Below are positions 7,269 through 15,961 of a DNA stretch of 33,569 nucleotides, piece by piece. Every line of letters begins with the position of its first letter. The stretch's first letter is position 1. The stretch covers positions 1 through 33,569 of the forward strand of contig CAIKLM010000087.1 in NCBI GenBank assembly GCA_903828235.1. The letters are read 5' to 3'. A program made the position numbers and the translations under genes. This DNA is from an uncultured beta proteobacterium (GTDB lineage Bacteria; Pseudomonadota; Gammaproteobacteria; Burkholderiales; Burkholderiaceae_C). The notes below the pieces were generated by a model. That model saw only the letters and a program-made list of their open reading frames with translations, did no database searches and had not been told where the DNA came from.

Positions 7269-9530
7269 GTGAAGCACATCCTTCGTTCCATGCAGCTGTG
7301 GCAAAAATTCGCCACGCTGGGCATCATCGGCGCGGTCATGACCGCCGTGCCCACCTATCATGTGATCAAGACGCGCAATGCCGAGATCGCCGTGGCCAAG
7401 AGTGAGGAAGCCGGCATCGGGCCCGTTCGCTCCGCCGTCGCGCTGCAGCGGGGCCTGCAGGCGCACCGTGGCTACTCGGGGATGGTGCTGGGCGGCAACG
7501 CCGCCTCGGACGGCGACCGCAAGGTCCGCGCCACCGAGGTCGCAACGGCCCTTGCGACCCTGAACAAGCAGATGGTCGACCTGGCCTACACCTTGCCGGT
7601 CGACAGCTCCAAGGCGCTGAAGAGCGATTGGGACCGGTTGCATCAGCAGGTCGACAGCCGCAGCATCACACCGGCCGACAGCTGGGCGGGGCACGGGGCC
7701 CTCGTGCAGGCCAACATCACCCTGATCGATCAGGTGGCCGATGCTTCAGGCCTCTCGCTGGACCCGGTGTCCGAGACCTACTACCTGATGACGGCCATGG
7801 TGGACCACCTGCCGCGCCTGGCCGAAGTGCTGGCCATGACCCGAGGCATGGGCGCGCAGATGCTGGCGGCCAAGGAGATCACCAGCACCGAGCGGGCTCG
7901 GCTGGCGCTGTTTGCAGAGCAGGCGCAGTACCTTCGCTCGAGGGCGACCGCGCAGATCGACAAGGCGGTCGGTATCGATCCGGACCTCAAGGCGCAGTTG
8001 GCCAACGTGGTGACGGCGGCCGCGGAGTCCGACCGCTTCTTCAAGCTGGTCGAGAAGGAACTGCTGAGCGGCACCAAGTCGTCCTTGACCTCGATGGACT
8101 ACTTCCGCGCCGGCACGCAGGCCCTGGACGCCCAGTACAAGCTGCTCGACGAGACGGCCACCGCACTCGACAACAAGCTTCGCGACCGCATCGAGGCAAC
8201 CCAGCAGGCACGCAATCTCCTGCTGGCGCTGCTGGCTGGGCTGGGCGCCGTCGCCGTGGGCCTGGGCTTCGCCATCTCGCGTTCGGTCACCAAGCCGCTG
8301 GGCCACGCCGTGGAGGCGGCCACCGCAGTGGGGGAGGGCAACCTCGAGTTCCCGATCGCCACGACCGGTCGCGACGAGGCCGCGAAGCTCCTGCAGCGGC
8401 TGGCCGACATGCAGGGCCAGTTGCGCCAGCGCCGGGTCGAAGACAGCGAGCGGCTGGCCGCCACCGAGTCGGCCGCCCGCGCCGCGAGCCAGGTCGCCGA
8501 GGAGATTGGTGCCGCCGTGGACGGCGCCACCCAGGGCGACTTCACGCGCCGCATCGCGCTCGAGGGCAAGGAAGCCTTCCACGCCGACCTCTGTGGGAAG
8601 TTCAACCAGCTCGTCGACACCGTCAGCGGCACCATCCGCGAGGTGCGCGCCGCAGCCAACCAGCTCAGCGCCGCCAGCGGGCAGGTCACCCAGACCAGCC
8701 AGAGCCTGAGCCACGGTGCCAGCCAGCAGGCGGCCAGCGTGGAGGAAACCACCGCCTCGCTGCAGGAGATCAGCGCCAGCGTCAAGGGCAACGCCGAAAG
8801 CGCCAACGTCACCGATGGCATCGCTACCAAGGCCGCCAGGGAAGCCGCCGACGGTGGTGCCGCCGTCGGCCAGACGGCGGAAGCCATGAAGTCGATCGCC
8901 ACCAAGATCAGCATCATCGACGACATCGCCTACCAGACCAACCTGCTCGCGCTGAATGCCGCCATCGAGGCCGCGCGCGCCGGCGAGCACGGCAAGGGCT
9001 TTGCGGTCGTGGCCGCCGAGGTGCGCAAGCTCGCCGAGCGCAGCCAGGTGGCTGCGCAGGAGATCGGCAGTCTGGCCTCGCACAGCGTGGGCCTCGCCGA
9101 GAAGGCCGGCACGCTGCTGTCGGGCATGGTCCCTGGCATCCAGAAGACCAGCGAGCTGGTGCAGGAAATCGCGGCAGCCAGCGGCGAGCAGAGCGAAGGC
9201 GTCGCGCAGATCACGGGCGCCATGAGCCAGCTCAGCAGCGCCACGCAACAGACCGCCAGTGCGAGCGAAGAGCTCAGCGCCACGGCCGAGGAACTGTCGG
9301 CCCAGGCTGAACAGCTCCAGGAGTTGATGAGCTTCTTCCGCCTCGCCGACGACGGCACCGAGACCGCAGGCCCGGTGTCACGGGGCGGCGCGGCCCGGCC
9401 GCGCGCGACGCGCGCGGCGCCACCCGCAGCCAGCGCTCTGCGCTTCGGCCATGCCACCAAGGTTGCCGCGCGACCCGCGCCCGCCCTGGCGGACGACAGC
9501 GTCGACGAGGCCGCGTTCGGACGTTTCTGA
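7269..9530 (+). CDS. Transmembrane methyl-accepting chemotaxis protein
   Basis: This 753-residue receptor has TM1 at about residues 10-30, a helical periplasmic domain to about residue 315, TM2 ([20 protein letters not shown]), HAMP, and a full cytoplasmic hairpin with the canonical tip [19 protein letters not shown]. The periplasmic domain begins [20 protein letters not shown], which resembles the first helix of four-helix NIT-like sensors; the ligand is unknown. The GTG at 7269 is preferred because GAGAGGA lies 5-6 nt upstream; an in-frame ATG at 7290 is the alternative. There is no NWETF-type CheR tether at the C-terminus, which ends DEAAFGRF. It lies between cheA and cheW, so it is probably the main receptor of this array. 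Confidence 0.92.
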   Translation: MKHILRSMQLWQKFATLGIIGAVMTAVPTYHVIKTRNAEIAVAKSEEAGIGPVRSAVALQRGLQAHRGYSGMVLGGNAASDGDRKVRATEVATALATLNKQMVDLAYTLPVDSSKALKSDWDRLHQQVDSRSITPADSWAGHGALVQANITLIDQVADASGLSLDPVSETYYLMTAMVDHLPRLAEVLAMTRGMGAQMLAAKEITSTERARLALFAEQAQYLRSRATAQIDKAVGIDPDLKAQLANVVTAAAESDRFFKLVEKELLSGTKSSLTSMDYFRAGTQALDAQYKLLDETATALDNKLRDRIEATQQARNLLLALLAGLGAVAVGLGFAISRSVTKPLGHAVEAATAVGEGNLEFPIATTGRDEAAKLLQRLADMQGQLRQRRVEDSERLAATESAARAASQVAEEIGAAVDGATQGDFTRRIALEGKEAFHADLCGKFNQLVDTVSGTIREVRAAANQLSAASGQVTQTSQSLSHGASQQAASVEETTASLQEISASVKGNAESANVTDGIATKAAREAADGGAAVGQTAEAMKSIATKISIIDDIAYQTNLLALNAAIEAARAGEHGKGFAVVAAEVRKLAERSQVAAQEIGSLASHSVGLAEKAGTLLSGMVPGIQKTSELVQEIAAASGEQSEGVAQITGAMSQLSSATQQTASASEELSATAEELSAQAEQLQELMSFFRLADDGTETAGPVSRGGAARPRATRAAPPAASALRFGHATKVAARPAPALADDSVDEAAFGRF

Positions 9531-9574
9531 GCCAACCCCGGGGCGTCGACACGCCCCGCACACCGCTGAACGCC

Positions 9575-10150
9575 ATGCTCCAATCCCTCAACTCCCTGCC
9601 GTCCACTGCCCTCCCGGGCGGCACCGGCCATGACGCCGATACGCCGCTATCGCTGCTACGCATGTCGGTGGGCGACGAAGCTCTGGCCGTCTCGATCGAC
9701 GACGTGCGCGAGATCCTGCAGGTCGCACGCCTGACCCCGCTGCCGCGCACGCCGGACTTCGTGCGTGGCGTGATGAACCTGCGCGGCGCCGTGGTACCGG
9801 TGATCGACCTGTCGGCGAGGCTGGGCGGCCCCGCCACGGTGACCGGGCGCCGCTCGTGCATCGTCGTCGTGGACGCCACCGACGCCGTCCCGGCCAACGC
9901 CAATGGCAACGACCCCGACGGCCTCGGCCAACCGTTCACCGTGGGGCTGCTGGTCGACGCGGTCTACGAGGTGTTCGACCGTGCGGCGCACGAAGTCGAG
10001 TCCGCGCCCGCGCTCGGCACGCGCATCGCCCCGGGCTTCCTGCGGGGCATCACACGCTCGGGCGGGCAGCTGATCGGCGTGCTGGCGCTGCAGCAAGTGC
10101 TGGCCGCCGATGACCTCTCCAACGCCATCGCAGCCTGGCGCACGCATTGA
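9575..10150 (+). CDS. cheW: CheW, chemotaxis coupling protein
   Basis: CheW links receptors to CheA in the signalling array. The 191-residue product carries the conserved patterns SIDDVREILQVARLTPLPRT, PDFVRGVMNLRGAVVPVIDL and VGLLVDAVYEV. It is slightly longer than E. coli CheW (167 residues). The extra length is an N-terminal Ser/Pro/Gly segment of about 20 residues and an inserted loop with NANGNDPDGLG. No Shine-Dalgarno is visible before the ATG at 9575. The coding region starts 44 nt after the mcp and ends 10 nt before cheR. Confidence 0.94.
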   Translation: MLQSLNSLPSTALPGGTGHDADTPLSLLRMSVGDEALAVSIDDVREILQVARLTPLPRTPDFVRGVMNLRGAVVPVIDLSARLGGPATVTGRRSCIVVVDATDAVPANANGNDPDGLGQPFTVGLLVDAVYEVFDRAAHEVESAPALGTRIAPGFLRGITRSGGQLIGVLALQQVLAADDLSNAIAAWRTH

Positions 10151-10160
10151 AGGACTCCCC

Positions 10161-10967
10161 ATGACCGCGCTATCGCGCAAGGCCTTCGAGGCCGTCACGC
10201 AGTTGTTCCACGAGGCGTCGGGCATCCGCCTGGGCGACAACAAGGAAGCCCTGGTCGCCGGCCGGCTGCAGCGCCTGGCCCAGGAGGCCGGCGTGGACGA
10301 CCTTGAGGTCTATGTCGAGCGCTTGGTGCGCGGCCACGCCCCGGCCGCCGAGATGACCCGCGTCATCGACAGGCTGACCACCAACGAGACCTACTTCTTT
10401 CGCGAGCCCCAGCATTTCAATGATCTGGCCGAGCGGCTGCAGGCGCACCAGGCCGCGGGCGGCGGCGAGTTCAGTGTGTGGAGTGCCGCCAGCTCCAGCG
10501 GCGAAGAGGCCTACAGCGTCGCGATGCTGATGGCCGACCAGCTGGGCGACGGCCCCTGGCAGGTGTGGGGTACCGACCTGTCGACGGCCATGGTGGACAG
10601 CGCGCGCCGCGGCGTCTACTCCATGGAGCGCGCCCGCCTGGTGCCGCCTGACTACCTGCGACGCTTCTGTCTCAAGGGCCAGGGCGACCACCGAGGCGAT
10701 CTTCTGGTGAGCAAAGCGCTGAGGCAACGCGTGCACTTCCTGCCGGGCAACCTGATGGCCGATTTGCCGCAGCTGCCGACGTTCGACGTGATCTTCCTGC
10801 GAAACGTGCTGATCTACTTCGACAACGAGGCCAAGTCGCGGATCGTGCGGCGCGTGCTGCAGCAGCTCAAGCCCGACGGGGTGCTCTACACCGGCCATGC
10901 CGAGTCGCTGTCGACGCTGAACCTGCCGGTACGGGCCTTGGCCACCGCGATCCATGTCCGCGCCTGA
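10161..10967 (+). CDS. cheR: CheR, receptor glutamate methyltransferase
   Basis: CheR transfers methyl groups from S-adenosylmethionine to glutamates on chemoreceptors. The 268-residue product has the N-terminal helical CheR domain, NETYFFREPQHF near residue 75, and the SAM-binding motif SVWSAASSSGEEAYSVAM, where most family members have a Cys at CSxGEE. The later motif FDVIFLRNVLIYFD is also canonical. The ATG at 10161 is preceded by AAGGA with 7-nt spacing. The 3' end overlaps cheD by 14 nt. No TPR extension is present, so it is the simple chemotaxis type. Confidence 0.95.
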   Translation: MTALSRKAFEAVTQLFHEASGIRLGDNKEALVAGRLQRLAQEAGVDDLEVYVERLVRGHAPAAEMTRVIDRLTTNETYFFREPQHFNDLAERLQAHQAAGGGEFSVWSAASSSGEEAYSVAMLMADQLGDGPWQVWGTDLSTAMVDSARRGVYSMERARLVPPDYLRRFCLKGQGDHRGDLLVSKALRQRVHFLPGNLMADLPQLPTFDVIFLRNVLIYFDNEAKSRIVRRVLQQLKPDGVLYTGHAESLSTLNLPVRALATAIHVRA

Positions 10968-11595
10968 ACGGACGACCTTGGCGCTGCGCATGGCACGTGC
11001 GGCCGAGCGCGTCGCGCGCGGCGGCGTGCGCACGGACTTCGCAGCCCGCGCGCACACAAGACGCTCGCAGATCCCGGCACGCCCGGGCGAGCACCTGACG
11101 CTGATGCCGGGTCAGCTGCATTTCGGCGGCCATGCAGCGACCTTGCGCACTCTGCTGGGATCGTGCCTGGCCGTGACCTTGTGGCACCCCGAACGGCGGC
11201 TGGGCGGCATGTGCCACTTCCTGCTGCCCTCGCGCCAGCGCAAGGAGGACGAGCCGCTCGACGGCCGATACGGCGACGAGGCGCTGGAGGCCATGGTGAA
11301 CATGCTGCGCGCCACCGGCTGCGCGCCAGCCGACTTCCAGGCGCATCTGTACGGCGGTGCCGACACCATGCCCGAAGGCAACTCGCTGAAGTTCAACGTG
11401 GGCGAGCGCAACATCGAGCAGGGCTTCAACCTGGTCGACCGCTACGGCTTCCAGATCCACGGCGTCGATGTGGGCGAAGACGTCCCAAGAACCGTGGTGC
11501 TGACGCTGGCGACCGGCGAGGTCACCATGCGCCGGGGCCAAGGCACGGCGCCGCAACCCCACCTGCAGTCCAGTCCTCATCGGAGCAGAACATGA
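10954..11595 (+). CDS. cheD: CheD, receptor glutamine deamidase
   Basis: CheD deamidates specific receptor glutamines to glutamates and in several bacteria also helps adaptation. The 213-residue product has the catalytic Cys71 in [10 protein letters not shown] and His88 in MCHFLLP. The 17-residue distance between them equals that of Cys27 and His44 in Thermotoga CheD. Another family pattern, YGGADTMP, follows, then a segment with NVGERNI. The N-terminal 40 residues are a basic extension not needed for the fold. It overlaps cheR by 14 nt and cheB by 4 nt (ATGA), which indicates translational coupling. Confidence 0.94.
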   Translation: MSAPERTTLALRMARAAERVARGGVRTDFAARAHTRRSQIPARPGEHLTLMPGQLHFGGHAATLRTLLGSCLAVTLWHPERRLGGMCHFLLPSRQRKEDEPLDGRYGDEALEAMVNMLRATGCAPADFQAHLYGGADTMPEGNSLKFNVGERNIEQGFNLVDRYGFQIHGVDVGEDVPRTVVLTLATGEVTMRRGQGTAPQPHLQSSPHRSRT

Positions 11596-12707
11596 ACGAA
11601 CGTCGCATCGGCGTGATCGTGGTCGACGACTCGGCCGTGGTGCGCAAGCACTTGGCCGACACGCTCACCGCGGCAGGCATCGAGGTCATCGCCGCCGCGA
11701 GCGACCCCCTGTTCGCCTGGCCCAAGATGGAAGCACGCTGGCCCGACGTGATCGTGCTCGACGTGGAGATGCCGCGCATGGACGGCATCAGCTTCCTGCG
11801 CAAGGTCATGAGCGAGCGGCCGACCCCCGTGGTGATGTGCTCCACGCTCACCGCGGCGGGAGCCACGACCACGCTGCAGGCGCTGGCCGAGGGCGCGGTC
11901 AGCTTCGTCACCAAGCCCAAGCTAGGACTGCGCGACTTTCTCGGCGATCCCAGCAATGGCCTGGTCGCCGCGGTGCGCACAGCGGCCCAGGCCCGCGTGC
12001 GCAAGTCGCCGCCGCCGGCAGCCGGCTCGCCGGCTGTCGGCGCCCTGAAGCGTCCGCCAGCCGCACCGCCGCCCGCCGCACTCCGCGCCATGGCCGAGAC
12101 CACCGACCGCGTACTGGCCATCGGAAGCTCCACGGGCGGCGTGCAGGCCATCGAGAGCGTGCTGACCGCCCTGCCCCGCACCACACCGGGCATCGTCATC
12201 GTTCAGCACATGCCGGAGTCGTTCACCGCCGCGTTCGCCGCCCGGCTGAACAGCCTGTGCGAGCTCGACGTCCGCGAAGCGCGCGACGGCGACCGCGTGA
12301 TCCCCGGACGCGTGCTCATCGCTCCAGGGGGCCGTCACATGCAGTTGGTGCGCAGCGGCGCCCAGTATCTGGTCACCGTGCGGGACGGCCCGCTGGTCAA
12401 CCGCCACAAGCCCAGCGTGGACGTCCTGTTCCGCAGCGTTGCCCACCATGCGGGCGCCAACGCCGCCGCCGTTCTGCTCACCGGCATGGGAGATGACGGC
12501 GCGCGGGGTCTTCTCGAGCTGCGTCAGGCCGGCGCCCACACCGCGGCACAGGACGAGGACACCTGCGTGGTCTTCGGCATGCCCCGCGAGGCCATCCGGC
12601 TGGGTGCCGCCGCCGATGTGGTGCCGCTGCACCAGGTGCCGGGCTGGCTGCAGGCGGCGGGCCACGCGGCCGCCACCACCGCGGTCACTGCCGCTGCCGG
12701 GCCCTGA
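11592..12707 (+). CDS. cheB: CheB, receptor methylesterase with receiver domain
   Basis: CheB removes receptor methyl groups and is activated by CheA phosphorylation. The 371-residue product has an N-terminal receiver (D12/D13, acceptor D57 in [11 protein letters not shown]), a Pro/Ala-rich linker near residues 135-165, and a methylesterase domain. The catalytic triad is readable: S180 in IGSSTGG, H206 in VQHMPESF and D302 in TGMGDDGA. The start ATG overlaps the cheD stop as ATGA. The Ala-rich tail after the esterase domain is variable. With cheR, cheD and cheW it completes the adaptation set of this operon. Confidence 0.95.
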   Translation: MNERRIGVIVVDDSAVVRKHLADTLTAAGIEVIAAASDPLFAWPKMEARWPDVIVLDVEMPRMDGISFLRKVMSERPTPVVMCSTLTAAGATTTLQALAEGAVSFVTKPKLGLRDFLGDPSNGLVAAVRTAAQARVRKSPPPAAGSPAVGALKRPPAAPPPAALRAMAETTDRVLAIGSSTGGVQAIESVLTALPRTTPGIVIVQHMPESFTAAFAARLNSLCELDVREARDGDRVIPGRVLIAPGGRHMQLVRSGAQYLVTVRDGPLVNRHKPSVDVLFRSVAHHAGANAAAVLLTGMGDDGARGLLELRQAGAHTAAQDEDTCVVFGMPREAIRLGAAADVVPLHQVPGWLQAAGHAAATTAVTAAAGP

Positions 12708-12797
12708 ACAGCCAGTGCGCATCACCGCTTTTCGCACCGATGCCGGGATGGCTCAAGAGCCAGCATCGCGCTTCGACGCCCAACCGTCACCGCCTAA

Positions 12798-15227
12798 ATG
12801 AGCGACCACACCCAGAACCGCCATACCCACTGGGCCTACGCCCGGTTCCATCAGGCCGTGGCGCCCGGCGAGCGGCTGATGATCCGCCTGCGCTTGCGCA
12901 GCAAGCTGGCGCTGCTGGGGGTTCTGATGACGGTTCCCCTGCTGCTGCTGGGAGCGCTCAGCCTCCGCGACCTGTGGCGGCAGCTCGACATGGTCGAGCG
13001 AGAGACCGCGGGTCTGCAGGCGCTGGGCCTGCTGGTCAGGATCGTTCCCGAGCTGCAGCTGCAGCGCGCGCAGGCGATGGCCGACCCGGTCTCGCCGCCG
13101 CAGGATCCGGCACACCACCTGGCCGCGAGCCGGCGCGTCGTGGACGAGGCGCTGCCCGCGCTGGTCCAGGCCATGGCCGCCGAGGCGTTGGCCCCGGCCC
13201 GCGAGCCCTGGCAGACCCTGCATCAGCGGCTGAATGCCAGCGCCGGGGGCGCCGGAGGCGGCTTCACAGCACAGTCCGAACTCCTGGATGCCACGAATTT
13301 GCACATGCGGCTGGTGGCCGAGGTCTCGGGGCTGGTCCTGAACGACGATGCAGTGGCCTACCAGATGATCGACTTGCTGGTGAACGTCGACCCGCAGCTC
13401 GCCGAGGCTTTGTCCAGGACGGTGGCACTGGGTGGCGCTGCGCTGGCCAAGGAGGGGGTCAGCATGACCGAGCTCGCACAGGTGCTGGCCGTCGGCCAAC
13501 TGGCCGCCCGGACGCAGGCGAACCTGCACGCCCGGCTGGAGGCCCTGGCCCGCCACGACGGTGAGGCGCCGGGCTCGGCGGCCCCAGCCCGCGCGGCCGT
13601 GGAGCAGTTCATGCGGGACGTGGATGCGCGCTTCGGTACATCCGGCGTGGGTGGGGACGCGGCTCGCTTTCGCGCCGATGGTGACCACGCCCTCGCACTC
13701 GTCCATGCCTTGCAGCGCGACCTGATCCTGCGGCTGCAGGCCCACCAGACCCAGACGGAACGCCTGCTGTGGCTCAAGATGGGCACGCGGACGGCGGTCA
13801 TGCTGGCCGGCCTGGCGGTGATGATGTACCTGATCTCGGCCTTCTTCGTCAGCTTCCACCGTTCGCTGGACCGCTTGCATCGCGGCACGGCCGCCATCGC
13901 GGCCGGCAATCTGGCGCATACCTTGCATGTTTCCGGCCGCGACGAACTGGCCGAGATCGGCGGCATCGTCGAGTCCATGAGCGCCCGGCTGTCGACCCTG
14001 GTGGCCGAGATCCGCACCAGCGCAAGCTTCGTCAACCAGACCGGGCAGCAGGTCAGCGTCAGCAGCACGCGCCTGGCCGCCCGCACCGACGAGCAGGCCG
14101 GCAGCCTGCGCAGTTCGGTCGCCGCGATCAGCAGCCTGTCGGTGGACATGGCGCGCAACGCCAAAGCCGCGCACGAGCTCGACGAGCTCGCACAGCGCCT
14201 GACGGTCCAGGCCGAGCAGGGCCACCTGTCCATGCGGGAGACCGTGCAATCCATGCAGCAGCTGCAGCACGCAGTCGAACGCGTGTCCAAGGTGGTCCGG
14301 GTGATCGACGAGGTGGCGTTCCAGACCAGCATGCTCTCGCTGAACGCGGCCATCGAGGCGTCGCGCGCCGGGGACAGCGGGCGCGGGTTCGCCGTCGTGG
14401 CCATCGAAGTCCGCCAGCTGGCGCAGCGCTGCGCCGACTCGGCCGAAGAGATCCGAAGGCTGATTGGCGAGACGGGCGCGCAGGCGCATCAGTCGACCGA
14501 GATGCTGGATGCCGCCAGCAGCAGCCTGGACGCCGTGGTGCGGGGGGTACGCGACATCTCGAGCGCGCTGCGCGGCATCTCCGACCACAGCACGCAGCAC
14601 AGCAAGGACCTGCAGCTGGTCACCCACGCCGTGGGCAATCTGGACGAGATCACGCGCGAGAACGCGATGCTCGTGGAGCAGTCGGCCACCGCGTCGCATG
14701 CGCTGGTAGCCCGCGCGGATCGGCTGCGCGACGCCGTGTCATCGATTCGCCTGCGGCAGGGGTCGGCAGACGAGGCGCTGAGCATGGTCGAGCGCGCCCT
14801 GGCCCATGTGCAGGCGGTGGGGCGGGACTGCGCGGTCGCTGATTTCCACGATCCCGCGGGCGCCTTCATCGACCGCGACCTGTACGTGTTCGCTTTGGGT
14901 CGCGACGGGCGCTACGTGGCCTGCGGCGCCAAGCCAGACAACGTCGGGCAGCTGTACAACGTGACGAAGGGGCTGGACGCTGCCGTCTTCCAAGCCGCGT
15001 GGGCGGCGGCCGAGTCCGGTGGCGGCTGGGTCCAGTACACCGTCGTGGATCCCTTGACAAAGCGGGTCAAGCCCAAGGAAAGCTGGATCGTGCCGCTCGA
15101 CGAGGAAACGCTGCTGGGGTGCGGCGTGTACCGGAGCGCACCGGTCGACGCGGCCGTGAAACCGCTGCCCCCGCCGGCGAGCGAGCCCGCGCAGCCTGAC
15201 CACCCGACCGCCGAAGCGGTGGCCTGA
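12798..15227 (+). CDS. Methyl-accepting chemotaxis protein with C-terminal Cache domain
   Basis: This is an 809-residue receptor. TM1 is near residues 33-52, a helical extracytoplasmic domain runs to about 330, and TM2 is VMLAGLAVMMYLISAFFVSF. HAMP and a signalling hairpin follow, with tip FQTSMLSLNAAIEASRAGDS. After the usual end of an MCP (VSSIRL) come about 120 further residues that read as a single Cache fold: IDRDLYVFALGRDGRYVACG, GWVQYTVVDPLTKRVKPKES, LLGCGVY. This places a sensor domain inside the cell at the end of the protein, an architecture I recall from other Burkholderiales. The ATG at 12798 is kept, although Met28 (12879) is possible. The reason is that the N-terminus FHQAVAPGERL parallels [11 protein letters not shown] of the MCP encoded at 15962. 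Confidence 0.88.
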   Translation: MSDHTQNRHTHWAYARFHQAVAPGERLMIRLRLRSKLALLGVLMTVPLLLLGALSLRDLWRQLDMVERETAGLQALGLLVRIVPELQLQRAQAMADPVSPPQDPAHHLAASRRVVDEALPALVQAMAAEALAPAREPWQTLHQRLNASAGGAGGGFTAQSELLDATNLHMRLVAEVSGLVLNDDAVAYQMIDLLVNVDPQLAEALSRTVALGGAALAKEGVSMTELAQVLAVGQLAARTQANLHARLEALARHDGEAPGSAAPARAAVEQFMRDVDARFGTSGVGGDAARFRADGDHALALVHALQRDLILRLQAHQTQTERLLWLKMGTRTAVMLAGLAVMMYLISAFFVSFHRSLDRLHRGTAAIAAGNLAHTLHVSGRDELAEIGGIVESMSARLSTLVAEIRTSASFVNQTGQQVSVSSTRLAARTDEQAGSLRSSVAAISSLSVDMARNAKAAHELDELAQRLTVQAEQGHLSMRETVQSMQQLQHAVERVSKVVRVIDEVAFQTSMLSLNAAIEASRAGDSGRGFAVVAIEVRQLAQRCADSAEEIRRLIGETGAQAHQSTEMLDAASSSLDAVVRGVRDISSALRGISDHSTQHSKDLQLVTHAVGNLDEITRENAMLVEQSATASHALVARADRLRDAVSSIRLRQGSADEALSMVERALAHVQAVGRDCAVADFHDPAGAFIDRDLYVFALGRDGRYVACGAKPDNVGQLYNVTKGLDAAVFQAAWAAAESGGGWVQYTVVDPLTKRVKPKESWIVPLDEETLLGCGVYRSAPVDAAVKPLPPPASEPAQPDHPTAEAVA

Positions 15228-15284
15228 GCACCGCGCGCGACGCCCAACCGCAGGCGCAGCGCCGGCAAGCTCTCAGAGCGCTGC

Positions 15285-15312
15285 TCAAGTCATCGGCCGG
15301 GCGGGCCGATAC
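15285..15312 (+). promoter_or_regulatory. sigma-28 promoter candidate upstream of the Cache/MCP-tail gene
   Basis: TCAAGTCA (15285-15292) and GCCGATAC (15305-15312) resemble the FliA consensus. The -35 has TCAA as in the motA and cheY sites described here. The spacer between TCAA and GCCGATA is 16 nt, as in the flgM site. The gene start at 15382 lies about 70 nt downstream. Confidence 0.6.
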
Positions 15313-15381
15313 AGCCGACACAGATCGGGTTCTACCAGCCCGCCCACCACCTCCGACGGCACCGCCGCGAACGAGCCTTCC

Positions 15382-15840
15382 ATGATCAAGCCTGCCCACC
15401 CAGCCACGTTGCTGCTGGCCACGGTCCTGGCGATGCCCGCCTTTGGCAGCACCGACGCCACCAAGGAAGACGCCGTGGCCATGGTCAAGAAGGCCGTAGC
15501 CTTCATCAAGGCCCAGGGCGCGGAGAGGGGCTACGCCGCCATCAGCGACCGCGACGGTCCCTCGATCGACCGGGGCCTCTACCTGGCGGTCTACAGCCTG
15601 GACGGCAAGTGCCTCGCCCATGGCGACAACCCCCGGCAGATCGGTCGCGACCTGATCGAGCAGAACGCCACGCTGGTCGAAGAGAGCGCCGCCGCTGCCG
15701 AGAGTCTTCGCCATCAGGCGCAGCAGCTTGGCGCGGCGGTGAGCAGCTTCCGGTTGGCCAACGCGCCGGAGGGACTCGATGCATCGCGCGCGGGCTTGGC
15801 GCCTTCCTCGATGACGGCACCGCTGCCCCTCCTCTCATGA
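15382..15840 (+). CDS. Chimeric protein: truncated periplasmic Cache domain fused to an MCP C-terminal tail
   Basis: The 152-residue product begins with a probable signal peptide (TLLLATVLAMPAFG core). It then follows the small secreted single-Cache proteins of Burkholderiales: ATKEDAVAMVKKAVAFIKAQ near residue 26, IDRGLYLAVYSLDGKCLAHG near 62 and NPRQIGRDLI near 83. There the Cache domain stops halfway. From residue 93 the sequence becomes EQNATLVEESAAAAESLRHQ and QAQQLGAAVSSFRL, the well-known tail of a cytoplasmic MCP. The second half of the Cache fold and the whole receptor hairpin are absent. The junction is in frame near nt 15658. An in-frame deletion between a Cache gene and a following mcp would produce this. 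A sigma-28 promoter precedes it. Function is doubtful; a folded sensor is unlikely. Confidence 0.75.
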   Translation: MIKPAHPATLLLATVLAMPAFGSTDATKEDAVAMVKKAVAFIKAQGAERGYAAISDRDGPSIDRGLYLAVYSLDGKCLAHGDNPRQIGRDLIEQNATLVEESAAAAESLRHQAQQLGAAVSSFRLANAPEGLDASRAGLAPSSMTAPLPLLS

Positions 15841-15961
15841 AGCCGTGCTGCGGCTGTGAAGGCCCGATGTCTCCGCCGGCAACACCGTGCCCGTCACTGA
15901 CCAGGTCGACACGCGGCAAGAGATCCCGTCGGCCGATCTCAACTCGACCCAAGGAATCCCG

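Noticed and set aside
4928..7354. An 808-codon open frame on the minus strand
   Set aside because: It is antisense to cheA, which is unambiguous. The translation is His/Gln/Gly/Ala-rich without family motifs.
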